Of a stretch of DNA of 64,000 nucleotides, positions 53,349 through 63,324 are shown in pieces. The DNA is taken from contig NZ_LT985361.1 of NCBI RefSeq assembly GCF_900269665.1, forward strand, positions 236,557-300,556, written 5' to 3'. The notes below the pieces were generated by a model. It searched no databases and was not told the DNA's origin. It saw only the letters and a list, made by a program, of their open reading frames with translations. Position numbers and translations under genes: made by a program. The stretch comes from Nocardia suismassiliense. GTDB lineage: Bacteria; Actinomycetota; Actinomycetes; Mycobacteriales; Mycobacteriaceae. How positions within the stretch are numbered: position 1 is the first letter of the stretch; each line of letters starts with the position of its first letter.

Positions 53349-53945
53349 TTGTCGTCGGAAGTGAAAAGACTGACGGGCAGCACGGATCGCCGGGTACGGC
53401 GGACCAAAAGCCTGCTGCATCGGGCGTTGATCGAACTCATGCTGGAGCGCGGTTACGACCGAATCTCGGTGCGCGACATCTTGCACCGGGCCGACGTCGG
53501 GCGGTCCACGTTCTACGCGCACTTCCGCGACAAGGACGACCTGCTGTTGCTGAGCAGCACCGACTACCTGCGGGCCGCGGTGACCGCACCCGGCGCCGAC
53601 GCGGGTGCGGACGCCACGACGCCGCTGGCCCCGGTGCACACACTGTTCCAGCTGGCCGCGGCGAATCCTGAGGTGTACCAAGCCCTGCTCGGTCGCAAAA
53701 GCGGTGCGCTGCTGCTGCGGACGACGCGGGAGATGGTCGCCGAGATCCTCGCCGAACGCCTCGCCGAGCAGCTCGACATGGATGAGGCCGAGTTCGCCGC
53801 GACCGTGACGTTCCTGTCCTGGGGCGTGGTCGGGATCCTCGGCGCGATCGCCGACGCCGACCCGCCGCTCTCGCCCACCGAGGCGTACCGGCGGCTGGTG
53901 CAACTGATCGGACCCGGCCTGTCCGGCCGGGTCCGATCAGGCTGA
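53349..53945 (+). CDS. TetR/AcrR family transcriptional regulator
   Basis: A 198-residue regulator with an N-terminal HTH (RRTKSLLHRALIELMLERGYDRISVRDILHRADVGRSTFYAHFRDKDDLL, best read as three helices) and a helical ligand domain. The start is TTG 53349, four bases after GGGAGG; no ATG or GTG is better placed. A 16-base perfect stem-loop occupies the last codons. It faces the methyltransferase gene, which it probably controls. Confidence 0.92.
   Translation: MSSEVKRLTGSTDRRVRRTKSLLHRALIELMLERGYDRISVRDILHRADVGRSTFYAHFRDKDDLLLLSSTDYLRAAVTAPGADAGADATTPLAPVHTLFQLAAANPEVYQALLGRKSGALLLRTTREMVAEILAERLAEQLDMDEAEFAATVTFLSWGVVGILGAIADADPPLSPTEAYRRLVQLIGPGLSGRVRSG
53904..53940. terminator. 16-base perfect hairpin inside the end of the TetR gene
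   Basis: A 16-base stem with a TGTCC loop lies at 53904-53940, entirely inside the coding sequence, ending two bases before the stop codon. It encodes the end LIGPGLSGRVRS. It is between convergent genes and may stop transcription in both directions, though neither side has a U-run. Confidence 0.7.
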
Positions 53946-53953
53946 ACAGGGGG

Positions 53954-55266
<1,313 letters not shown>

Positions 55267-56838
55267 ATGACCACCGGTGCGCAGGCGCTCGACGAGCCGC
55301 TCAGGTCGCGGCGCAACCACTGGAACAACCAGATCGCCGGGCACGCGCAGATGCGGCCCGACGCGGTGGCGCTGCGCTTCCGAGGTGCGGACACCACCTG
55401 GCGGCAGTTGCACGAGCGTTCGCAGAAGTTCGCCGACGCGCTCGCCCGCCGCGGTGTCGGCTTCGGCGATCGGGTGCTGATCCTCGCGCTGAACTACCCC
55501 GAATACATCGAGGCCGTGTTCGGCATCAACGCACTCGGCGCCATCGCGGTCCCGGTCAACTTCCGGCTCACGCCGCCCGAGGTCGCCTACATCGTCAGCG
55601 ACAGCGGCGCGAAGGCGATCGTCACCGACACCGTGCTGCAACCGCTGGCCACCGCCGTGCAGGCGCAATCCGCCACGCTGGAAACCTGTTTCGTGATCGG
55701 CGGGGCAACCGCGGACGGCGTGCTCGGCTTCGAGGACGTGCTCGCCGAGGGCGGTACGCCGCACACCCCGCTCGACATTCCCGAGGACACCCCGTCGCTG
55801 ATCATGTACACCTCGGGCACCACCGGCAGCCCCAAGGGCGCGATCCTGTCGTACGCGAACATGAATTCCCAAGCGCTGACCGTCATTCGGGCGCTCGCGA
55901 CGGAGCAGAGCTCGATCGGTTTCTGTACCTCGCCGCTGTTCCACATCGCCGGACTCGGCAGTCTCGCACCGTGTTTCCTGCTCGGTGCGAAGACCGTGCT
56001 GCATCCGCTCGGCGCGTTCGACCCGACCGAATTCCTCGACGCGATCGAGCAGGAGCAGGCGACCAGTGCGTTCTGCGTGCCCGCCCAATGGCAGGCCATC
56101 TGTGCCGAGCCGACGGTGAAGGAACGCAAGCTGGCGCTCACCGCGCTCAGCTGGGGTGCCGCACCCGCCTCGGACACGGTGCTGAAGGCGATGGCCGAGT
56201 GCTTCCCGAACGCGTTCAACGTGGCGGTATTCGGTCAGACCGAGATGTCGCCGATCACCTGCGTGCTGGAGGGCAAAGACGCGCTGCGCAAGCTCGGCTC
56301 GGTCGGCAAACCCATCCCGACCATCCAGGCCAGGATCGTCGACGACGAGATGAACGATGTCGCCCCCGGCGAGGTCGGCGAGATCGTCTATCGCGGACCC
56401 ACGCTCATGCAGGGCTACTGGAACAAGCCCGAGGCCACGGCGGAGGCGTTCGCGGGCGGCTGGTTCCACTCCGGTGACCTGGTCAGCCAGGACGAGGAGG
56501 GCTTCATCTGGGTGGTGGACCGCAAGAAGGACATGATCATCTCCGGCGGTGAGAACATCTACTGCGCCGAGGTGGAGAACGTGCTCTTCGCCCACCCCAA
56601 GGTCCGCGAGGCCGCGGTGATCGGCCGGGCGCACGAGAAGTGGGGCGAGGTGCCGGTCGCCGTCGTCGCGCTCAACAGCGCCGAGGACGAACTCACCCTG
56701 GACGAACTGACCGCGTTCCTCAACGAGAACCTGGCCCGATACAAGCATCCCAAGGATTTGGTGCTGGTCCAGGAACTACCGCGCAATGCCAGCGGCAAGG
56801 TCGTGAAAGGCCAACTGCGCAAAGATTATTCATCCTGA
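55267..56838 (+). CDS. fadD5: Acyl-CoA ligase, FadD5-type
   Basis: A 523-residue AMP-forming ligase. Motifs: MYTSGTTGSPKGAIL (P-loop, near 182), AFGQTEMSP-like FGQTEMSP (A5), WFHSGDLVSQDEEGFIWVVDRKKDMIISGGENIYCAEVE and the C-terminal PRNASGKVVKGQLR with the catalytic Lys. It matches mycobacterial FadD5 closely from memory, including RRNHWNNQIAGHAQMRPDA and the MQGYWNKPEATAEAFAGG block. FadD5 activates fatty acids, in M. tuberculosis from mycolic acid recycling, and lies beside the mce1 locus there; no mce gene is visible here. Confidence 0.9.
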   Translation: MTTGAQALDEPLRSRRNHWNNQIAGHAQMRPDAVALRFRGADTTWRQLHERSQKFADALARRGVGFGDRVLILALNYPEYIEAVFGINALGAIAVPVNFRLTPPEVAYIVSDSGAKAIVTDTVLQPLATAVQAQSATLETCFVIGGATADGVLGFEDVLAEGGTPHTPLDIPEDTPSLIMYTSGTTGSPKGAILSYANMNSQALTVIRALATEQSSIGFCTSPLFHIAGLGSLAPCFLLGAKTVLHPLGAFDPTEFLDAIEQEQATSAFCVPAQWQAICAEPTVKERKLALTALSWGAAPASDTVLKAMAECFPNAFNVAVFGQTEMSPITCVLEGKDALRKLGSVGKPIPTIQARIVDDEMNDVAPGEVGEIVYRGPTLMQGYWNKPEATAEAFAGGWFHSGDLVSQDEEGFIWVVDRKKDMIISGGENIYCAEVENVLFAHPKVREAAVIGRAHEKWGEVPVAVVALNSAEDELTLDELTAFLNENLARYKHPKDLVLVQELPRNASGKVVKGQLRKDYSS

Positions 56839-56865
56839 TTCGGGTCAGCTGAGTATGGTCGGGGG

Positions 56866-57471
56866 ATGGCGAATCCTCGTATCCGCGCAGCCGTACTCGC
56901 CCTGCACTGGCAGGTGAATGTCATCAAGTCCGAGGGTTTCTTCGGGCCGATGCTCGCGGAGCCGGTGGCGGCCAGCGGGGTTGTCGCGCGTGCGGTGGAG
57001 TTTCATAACGCCGCCGCCGCGCGCAAGATTCCGGTGGTCTTCACCCGCTTCACCATTCCGGTAGGCGAGGGGGAACTGGTGCGCAACACCGGGTTCATGC
57101 GCTCGGTGGGCGCGGCGCAGACCGAGTTCCGGCCGGATTCGCCGGGCAGCCAGCTCATTCCGGAGATGGCGGCGCAGGCGACCGAAGTCTTCGACAACCA
57201 GAAGCTGTCCGGGTTGGCGGGCAACGCACTAGCGGAGTGGCTGGCCGGACAGGGAATCGATACCCTGTTCATCACCGGTGTCGCGACCAACTTGACGGTG
57301 GAGCAAACGGCAAGACAGGCCACCGATCTGGGCTTCACTGTGCACGTGCTGGCCGACTGCACCGCCGCTGCCAACGTGGCAGCACACGAAGCTTCGCTGG
57401 CCAACCTAGAACTCGTCACCGCGGGTTCGCTCACCGCGGCACAGGCGCTGGAGCTGACCGGCCGCCACTGA
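56866..57471 (+). CDS. Isochorismatase-fold protein lacking catalytic residues
   Basis: A 201-residue cysteine-hydrolase fold protein. The canonical triad is Asp, Lys, Cys. Here the first strand reads VLALHWQ where ALLVIDMQ is usual, giving His14 for Asp; Lys113 remains in NQKLSGL; and the nucleophile block is GVATNLTVEQTAR with Thr144 where Cys is expected. It cannot work by the standard mechanism and may be a binding or regulatory protein. It follows fadD5 by 27 bases, so the two are likely one operon. Confidence 0.85.
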   Translation: MANPRIRAAVLALHWQVNVIKSEGFFGPMLAEPVAASGVVARAVEFHNAAAARKIPVVFTRFTIPVGEGELVRNTGFMRSVGAAQTEFRPDSPGSQLIPEMAAQATEVFDNQKLSGLAGNALAEWLAGQGIDTLFITGVATNLTVEQTARQATDLGFTVHVLADCTAAANVAAHEASLANLELVTAGSLTAAQALELTGRH

Positions 57472-57489
57472 CATTCGTGGCACAGCGCC

Positions 57490-58449
57490 TCAGGCCCGGG
57501 CCAGGACCGCGTCGTAGTCGTGGCTGGCGATGACCTCGATGTCGGCCGGGAGGGCGTGCAGGCGCTGGATGGTGCGGAAGGCGGCGTCGCGGTCGGCGTC
57601 GAAGAGGTTGCCGGGCATGGGAGCTTTTTCGCGGATCAGTTTGATTTGCAGCGTGTTCCAGACGGCGTCGCCGGCCAGCAGTACTCGGGTGCCGTCCTCG
57701 ACTGCCAGCAGGACACCGATGCTGCCGGGGGTGTGCCCGGCCAGGTCGACGAGGATGACGGCGCCGTCGCCGAATACGTCGTGGCTGCGCGGGAAGGTGA
57801 GGACCGGCGGGCCGTCCAGTTCCACCGGGGCGACGGCCTGGCCGCGCAGGGGTTCGCGGATGACGCCGATCGGGGCCTCGGCACCGCGCATCGCCCAGTC
57901 GTATTCCACCGCGGGGACCCTCAGTTCGATCGAGTCCGGTAGTTCGAGCAGGCCCGCGACATGGTCCCAGTGCAGGTGGGTGGCCAGGGTGAAGTCGATG
58001 TCGGTGGGTGCGAGATCGCGGGCGGCGAGCGCGTTGCTCAGTCCGAGGACCGGCTTGTCGGGAGACACCAGCTTGCCGACCGGAAACGGGTGCCCGGACA
58101 GGACCCGCTCGTGCACATCCGAGCAGATGGCGGGATCTACCAGGAATCTGGCCTGCGGATGCTCGATCAGGAAGGCGCCCATCGACATCGGCAACTCGCG
58201 CAGGCTGCGCACCCCCTCGGCGACGATGATGGCAGGCGCGGCCATCTTCGCCTGCGGCAGCGCGGTCAACCGGACCGTCGCGGTGGCCTTCGGCGCGGGC
58301 GCATCCGCCAGGCTTGCCAGAAACGCCGCGTCGGGCTGCCGCGGGCGGAGCAACCGGCCGGGCGTCGCGGCCAGCGCGGCGCAACAGCGGGCCAGCGTGC
58401 GCAGGGTTCCAGGGCGGCCATCGGCCAGGCGTGCGGAGTTTTCGCTCAC
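57490..58449 (-). CDS. MBL-fold metallo-hydrolase
   Basis: A 319-residue metallo-beta-lactamase fold protein. The zinc motif is THLHWDH (His158, His160, Asp162, His163), with later DLAGHTPGS and VLLAGDAVWN and a terminal IASHDYDA providing the remaining ligands; HTPGS and SHDYD match the lactonase (AiiA-like) subgroup. GTG 58449 has GGCGAG upstream; the longer frame would extend into the divergent operon. It may hydrolyse a lactone or thioester, possibly linked to the adjacent PKS-like operon. Confidence 0.88.
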   Translation of the reverse strand: MSENSARLADGRPGTLRTLARCCAALAATPGRLLRPRQPDAAFLASLADAPAPKATATVRLTALPQAKMAAPAIIVAEGVRSLRELPMSMGAFLIEHPQARFLVDPAICSDVHERVLSGHPFPVGKLVSPDKPVLGLSNALAARDLAPTDIDFTLATHLHWDHVAGLLELPDSIELRVPAVEYDWAMRGAEAPIGVIREPLRGQAVAPVELDGPPVLTFPRSHDVFGDGAVILVDLAGHTPGSIGVLLAVEDGTRVLLAGDAVWNTLQIKLIREKAPMPGNLFDADRDAAFRTIQRLHALPADIEVIASHDYDAVLARA

Positions 58450-58474
58450 CTCGCCACGGTAGGTGATGGGTGTT

Positions 58475-58490
58475 CGCGGCGCATGCCGCG
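58475..58490. promoter_or_regulatory. Palindrome in the MBL/PKS divergent region
   Basis: CGCGGC and GCCGCG (58475-58490) flank GCAT. Candidate operator between the MBL gene and the ACP-PKS-FAAL operon. Confidence 0.35.
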
Positions 58491-58500
58491 CAAGAGACTC

Positions 58501-58529
58501 TTCTCCACAGTGCGATATCTCGGCATAAT
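58501..58529 (+). promoter_or_regulatory. Promoter candidate of the ACP-PKS-FAAL operon
   Basis: CATAAT at 58524-58529 is one base from the TATAAT consensus, with TTCTCC at 58501-58506 as a weak -35 at 17-base spacing, 57 bases before the ACP start. A CGAGACG/CGTCTCG inverted repeat (58551-58583) just before the ATG could form a translation-limiting hairpin. Confidence 0.4.
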
Positions 58530-58585
58530 CGCGGGGGGTACCTGGGCGGTCGAGACGAGCCGCCGTTGCGGGGGTACGTCTCGGG

Positions 58586-58840
58586 ATGGATCGGAGCTCG
58601 ATGGTACGCAGTCGTGCGGCGCTCACCACCACGGCGGTCACGGCCGTGGCGGAGCTGCTCGGCGTCGACGCGACCGCCGTCTGCACCGACGCGCCGTTCG
58701 CCGACCTCGGCCTGAACTCCACCCAATTGGCCCGGTTGACGGCACGCCTCGAGGACGCGACGGGGGTGGAGGTTTCGCTCACCGCGATGTACGACTACCC
58801 CGACATAGACCGGCTGGTCGAGTATCTCGCGATGCGATGA
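58586..58840 (+). CDS. Acyl carrier protein
   Basis: An 84-residue stand-alone carrier protein. The phosphopantetheine site is intact: FADLGLNSTQLARL with Ser in LNS at helix II. Helix I (TTAVTAVAELLGV) and helix IV (YPDIDRLVEYLA) complete the four-helix fold. It overlaps the PKS gene by four bases (ATGA) and is the first gene of the operon, so it likely supplies the carrier for the PKS-like and FAAL proteins. Confidence 0.9.
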   Translation: MDRSSMVRSRAALTTTAVTAVAELLGVDATAVCTDAPFADLGLNSTQLARLTARLEDATGVEVSLTAMYDYPDIDRLVEYLAMR

Positions 58841-61800
58841 CCGGGGCCGGGGTATCCATCATCGGGATCGGTTGCCGCGTGCCGGGAGCCGAAGGCGACG
58901 ACTTCCGGCGGCTGCTGGGGCGCGACGCACCCGGTCCGAAATCGGACGGGCCGCGCGGTGAGTATCCGGACGACACCGCGTGGTTCGACACCGAATGGTT
59001 CGCCATCACCGACCAGGCGGCGGCGCTGCTGGATCCGCGGCAGCGGATAGCCATGGAGGTCGCGGTCGAGGCCATCGATGACGCCGGTATCGGCTATCGC
59101 ACCAGAGGTTCGGGAGCCGCGGTGCTCTTCGGCTACGACCACAGCGCGGTGCTGGGCCGGGATGGACTCGACGCACCGCACGCAGGCACCGCGCTCAGCG
59201 GCGTCGCCACTCGGCTGTCCGCTGTGCTGGAGCTGCACGGACCGAGCCTCGTGGTGGACAGCGCGGGTTCGTCGTTGGTAGCCGTCGACTTGGCGGTCCG
59301 GCTGCTCGTCGACGAGGCGGTGCCGTTCGCCGTCGTGGGCGGGGTCGACCTGCCGGCACGCTATGCCGGCTGCGCCGTGGTGATCATGCAGCGCACCGAT
59401 GATGCCGTGCGCGAAGGCAATCGGGTATACGCGGAACTCGTTGCGAAATCAGATTCCGTTGTTGCACAAGGCGTTTCATCGACCACCGAACAGATCCGGA
59501 ACGGCTCGACGGCCTCCGATGACGTTTACCTTACGGCCGGCACAGGCCTGATCGGACTGATCGATGCGGCACTGTCTATGCACTACGGAGCCGGCACGGC
59601 TACGGTCGGTGCGCGCAGTCCACAGGTGTCCACCCGGCCTGTCCACTCGACCGCTGCGCGGCCCGGCGAACACGGCTGGGGCGTAGGCGTATTCGACATC
59701 GGCACTGCGCACAAGGTGCTGCGCCGCATCGAGACACCCCCGGTGACCCGCGGCGACGATCCTCCGGTACTCATCCCCGTCACCGGGCGCGACGCCGAAG
59801 AACTGAGCGCACAGGCGCTCCGGCTCGCCGACCGACTCGAATCCAGTGCCGATCCTTTGCGCGAAATCGCTTCCGCCGCTTCGCGGTTGCTGCCGGAGCG
59901 GATGCGGGCCTGCGTGCTGGCGGGGGACCGCGACGATGCGGTGCAGGGGCTGCGCGCGCTGGCAGGCGACGATCCGAGCACCGCGGTGATCGGTCCGTCC
60001 CCGACTCGACGGCCGGGCGGACTGTTGTTCTTGTTCGCCGGTACGGGCGAACAACATCTCGCCATGGGACGGGCACTCGCCGCCCGGCACAGCGCATTCG
60101 CGGCCGCCTTGACCAGGGTCGCCGACGCGATCGTCACGGCGGGCGGCCCGCGGGTCTGGACGCCGCGGCACGGCTTCGCCCTCGGCGCTGCGACACTCGC
60201 CCATCCCGCTATTTTCGCGTTCCATTTGGCGATGGCGGAGTTGCTCGCGACGTGGGGTATCCGGCCGGACGCGGTGGTGGGGCACGGTCTCGGCGAGATC
60301 GCCGCGGCCGTGGTCGGCGGCGCGCTGTCACTGCCCGATGCGGCACGGGTCGTGTTGCGGCGCAGCGCGATCCTGTCCGAATCCGGGCACGGCGACGCGG
60401 TAGCCCTGCTGTCGGCGCCGTCGCACGAGGTGGTGAAACTGGTGGAGCCGATGCGCGCACAGGTCACCGTCGCGGCGATCAACGGTCCGCGGTCGGTGGC
60501 CGTCTCCGGCACCCCGCGATACATCGATACGCTGGTGCGCCGAGCCAAGCGCCGCGACATGCCCGCACTGCGGATCGCCGGCGAGTCCGCCGCCTACCCG
60601 CGCCTCGCCACCGTGCCCGCGGAGTTCATCGAATCACTCGCCGACATGACGCCGATGACACCGCACACTCCCCTGTACTCCACCACCCGCCGCGGCGAGC
60701 TGATCGATACCGCAGCGCTGGACGGCAAGTACTGGGCCGAGAATGCTTCGTGCACAGTCGATCTAGCATCCGCGCTGGAGCGGGCTGCCGCAGCCGGGCT
60801 CTCGACGGTGCTGGAGCTCGCGCCACATCCCTCGTTGCTGTCGGCGGTCGAGGAGTACCCCGAATTCCAGGACGGCGCCCACCCGGTAGCGACTCGTGCC
60901 GACGAGGCCGGCGAATTCCTGACCTGCCTTGCCCGTCTTCATCTCGAAGGCCGGCCGGTCGACTGGTCCGCGCAAGGCCCGTTCCGGGCCGCACCACGAC
61001 GGGTGTGGCGCAAGCACCGATTCCCCCTGCCTGCCGACGCGGCGACACCGGCGGCTGTCGAATCCGATTCCGCTCCTGAGGATCTCGCGGATCACGTGAT
61101 CAACGGCGCACCGACCGTGCCCGCGACCTTCTGGCTGCTCGGGTTGCTGCAGCTGACCCGCACCGGCGGCGCCGCCGCGACGATGCTCACCGACTTCGTG
61201 CTGCACGAGCGGCTCGATCTCGCGGCACTGCCCGCGGTCCGCTATCGCAGGCAGGGCGGAAGCGTACGGGCGGAGGTCACGGCGGCCGCAGCGCTGGCAT
61301 CGGCGCGGCCCGGCGGCGACCCCACACCCGCGGATATCGTCGCATGGATGCGAGTGGTGGATGCCAACCGGGCTGGGCGGCACCGCATGCGGGTCATCGC
61401 ACCTGCCGCCTTCTACGATGCGCTGCGCGAGCTACGGCTGGAGTACGGGCCGCGTTTCCGGGTGCTGCGCGGCATCGCGACGGGACCCGATCGGGCGATC
61501 GGCGTGTTCGACGTCGCGGAAACGCGGAGTGCCGCAACGTTGAGTGGTTGCTTGCATCTGCTCGGTGCGATTGTTTTCGAAGAGATGCCCACGGGGGCGA
61601 GCCCGCTATCGATCGGGATCGACTCCGTCTGGCTGTCGGCCGAACCGAATCGGGTGGTGCTGGAGGCGCACGCCTTGCTCAGCGAGCGCACCGACACCGA
61701 ATTCAGCGGCGACGTCATCGGCACCGACCAGCACGGTGTGCCGTGTCTGGCGATGTCCGGCGTGCGCATCCGAATCGCGGAATCCAGCACTTCCGCACGT

Positions 61801-63324
61801 CTTTCCGTGCGCCCACGAGGTACCGAGTGGCGGGTACCGCTCCGCCAGGAGATGTGGGAGTCGCTCGACACCGACTTCTTCGGCACAGCGAGCTACTCTC
61901 CCGACCACCCTAATGCCGTACGCGCCTTGGTAATCGGCGATTCGGAACTGGCTATCCGGTTGTCCGACACCCTCTCGGCCACCCTGCCCACCGAGCGGGT
62001 CGCTCGTGAACCCGACGCCGCGAGTCCCCTCATCACCGCCTTGCCGATGTCGGGTACCGGTGGCGCGCACACTGCCGTTGTGCTCGTCTGGCCGGCCGAA
62101 ACAGCCTCGGCGGCCATGCTGTCCGACCCCATCGGCCCCGGCCGGAGTGCCACCGCGACCACCTGCCGGGTACTCGACCTGCTGCAACGCGTGCATGCCG
62201 ACGACGGCACCGGGTCCGTGACGGTTGTGCTGCCGGAATCCGTCGAACGAACCACCGCGGCCGGGCTGCTGAGCGCCGATACCGATGCTTTGGCTGCCCC
62301 ACCGGCCATCGCCGGTCTGGTTCGCTCCTTGCAGCTCGAATCCGACCTTCCGGTGCGCCTGATCTGGATCGACACGGATCCCAGAAACATCGCACCATTG
62401 AGTCGACTCGTTGCTCAGGGACTGGGCGCTTCGACCCGGCTGCTCGACGAGATACGGCTCAGGGCAGGTACTTTCGCGATCCGCCGCTTCATGCCCGCAC
62501 AGCTTCGTCCTATTCCGACCGCCACCGTCGACACCACCGGCACCTACGTGGTGACCGGCGGTTTGGGTGCGGTCGGCGCGGTCGCGGTGCGCTGGCTGCT
62601 CGATGCCGGGGCACGCGACGTGGTGGTACTCACCCGCGCGCCCCGTCCGGTGCCCCCGCTGCTGGACGGACTGGAGGACCGGATCGTCATCGTGCGCTGT
62701 GACGCCGCAGATCGACGTGATCTCGCGAACGCGCTCAACGACATTCGGGAATGCGGCTCCACCATCCGCGGTGTCGTACACGCCGCAGGCGCAGCGACCG
62801 AAGCAACCTTCGACACGACCACCCCGGGGCAACTGGCCGAGGTGTTCTCGCCCAAGCTGACCGCGGCAGGCAATCTGATCGGACTCACCTCGGCCGACCC
62901 GACCGACTTCATTCTGCTGTTCTCCACGGCCGCCGGCGCACTCGGCGCACCGGGCCGGGCGGCCGAAGCCGCTGCCAACGCCGCGATGGATTCCCTCGCA
63001 CTGGCGCACCCCGGGCGGGGCGTGCTCAGCATCGGCTGGGGTGCGTGGGCGACAGGGCCGGCAGTGCCGCTGCGGCAGGCGGGCACAGCCGGCTTCGACG
63101 TCCGCAGTGCGGCCGCGTTGCTGTCCGATGCGCTGCGGTACACGGGGGCATACCTGTTGGCCGTCGACCACACCCCGTCCGCCGACACCTCACCCATGGC
63201 GATGCGGCTGTCGAATCTGCTTGCGCCCATGGCGGTTTCATCCGAGCCCACCCGCACGGCCGAACGCCATACACTCGACTCCCTCGGCCGCCTGGTCGAC
63301 GCACACCTCGGCGAGGCCCCATGA
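58837..63324 (+). CDS. Type I polyketide synthase-like protein with inactivated domains
   Basis: A 1495-residue PKS-like protein with an uninterrupted frame. KS region (1-290): active-site segment VVDSAGSSL has Gly144 for Cys; the HGTGT His is Ala234 and the NIGH His is missing. AT region (395-700): GHGLGE has Gly484 for the nucleophile Ser, the GQGSQ motif is GTGEQ, and the distal His block reads ESAAYP. DH region (745-985): His753 in HVINGAPTVP remains, but the Asp position reads LSGCLH. KR region (1235-1410): TGGLGAVG, Lys1340 and Ser1363 remain but Tyr is Glu1377 (RAAEAAAN). No ACP is fused. Overlaps at both ends (ATGA) couple it to the ACP and FAAL genes. Confidence 0.9.
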   Translation: MTGAGVSIIGIGCRVPGAEGDDFRRLLGRDAPGPKSDGPRGEYPDDTAWFDTEWFAITDQAAALLDPRQRIAMEVAVEAIDDAGIGYRTRGSGAAVLFGYDHSAVLGRDGLDAPHAGTALSGVATRLSAVLELHGPSLVVDSAGSSLVAVDLAVRLLVDEAVPFAVVGGVDLPARYAGCAVVIMQRTDDAVREGNRVYAELVAKSDSVVAQGVSSTTEQIRNGSTASDDVYLTAGTGLIGLIDAALSMHYGAGTATVGARSPQVSTRPVHSTAARPGEHGWGVGVFDIGTAHKVLRRIETPPVTRGDDPPVLIPVTGRDAEELSAQALRLADRLESSADPLREIASAASRLLPERMRACVLAGDRDDAVQGLRALAGDDPSTAVIGPSPTRRPGGLLFLFAGTGEQHLAMGRALAARHSAFAAALTRVADAIVTAGGPRVWTPRHGFALGAATLAHPAIFAFHLAMAELLATWGIRPDAVVGHGLGEIAAAVVGGALSLPDAARVVLRRSAILSESGHGDAVALLSAPSHEVVKLVEPMRAQVTVAAINGPRSVAVSGTPRYIDTLVRRAKRRDMPALRIAGESAAYPRLATVPAEFIESLADMTPMTPHTPLYSTTRRGELIDTAALDGKYWAENASCTVDLASALERAAAAGLSTVLELAPHPSLLSAVEEYPEFQDGAHPVATRADEAGEFLTCLARLHLEGRPVDWSAQGPFRAAPRRVWRKHRFPLPADAATPAAVESDSAPEDLADHVINGAPTVPATFWLLGLLQLTRTGGAAATMLTDFVLHERLDLAALPAVRYRRQGGSVRAEVTAAAALASARPGGDPTPADIVAWMRVVDANRAGRHRMRVIAPAAFYDALRELRLEYGPRFRVLRGIATGPDRAIGVFDVAETRSAATLSGCLHLLGAIVFEEMPTGASPLSIGIDSVWLSAEPNRVVLEAHALLSERTDTEFSGDVIGTDQHGVPCLAMSGVRIRIAESSTSARLSVRPRGTEWRVPLRQEMWESLDTDFFGTASYSPDHPNAVRALVIGDSELAIRLSDTLSATLPTERVAREPDAASPLITALPMSGTGGAHTAVVLVWPAETASAAMLSDPIGPGRSATATTCRVLDLLQRVHADDGTGSVTVVLPESVERTTAAGLLSADTDALAAPPAIAGLVRSLQLESDLPVRLIWIDTDPRNIAPLSRLVAQGLGASTRLLDEIRLRAGTFAIRRFMPAQLRPIPTATVDTTGTYVVTGGLGAVGAVAVRWLLDAGARDVVVLTRAPRPVPPLLDGLEDRIVIVRCDAADRRDLANALNDIRECGSTIRGVVHAAGAATEATFDTTTPGQLAEVFSPKLTAAGNLIGLTSADPTDFILLFSTAAGALGAPGRAAEAAANAAMDSLALAHPGRGVLSIGWGAWATGPAVPLRQAGTAGFDVRSAAALLSDALRYTGAYLLAVDHTPSADTSPMAMRLSNLLAPMAVSSEPTRTAERHTLDSLGRLVDAHLGEAP

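Noticed and set aside
57961..58836. Open frame continuing upstream of the PKS start
   Set aside because: It is antisense to the MBL gene and in a different frame from the ACP gene. The ATG overlapping the ACP stop begins the KS homology directly.
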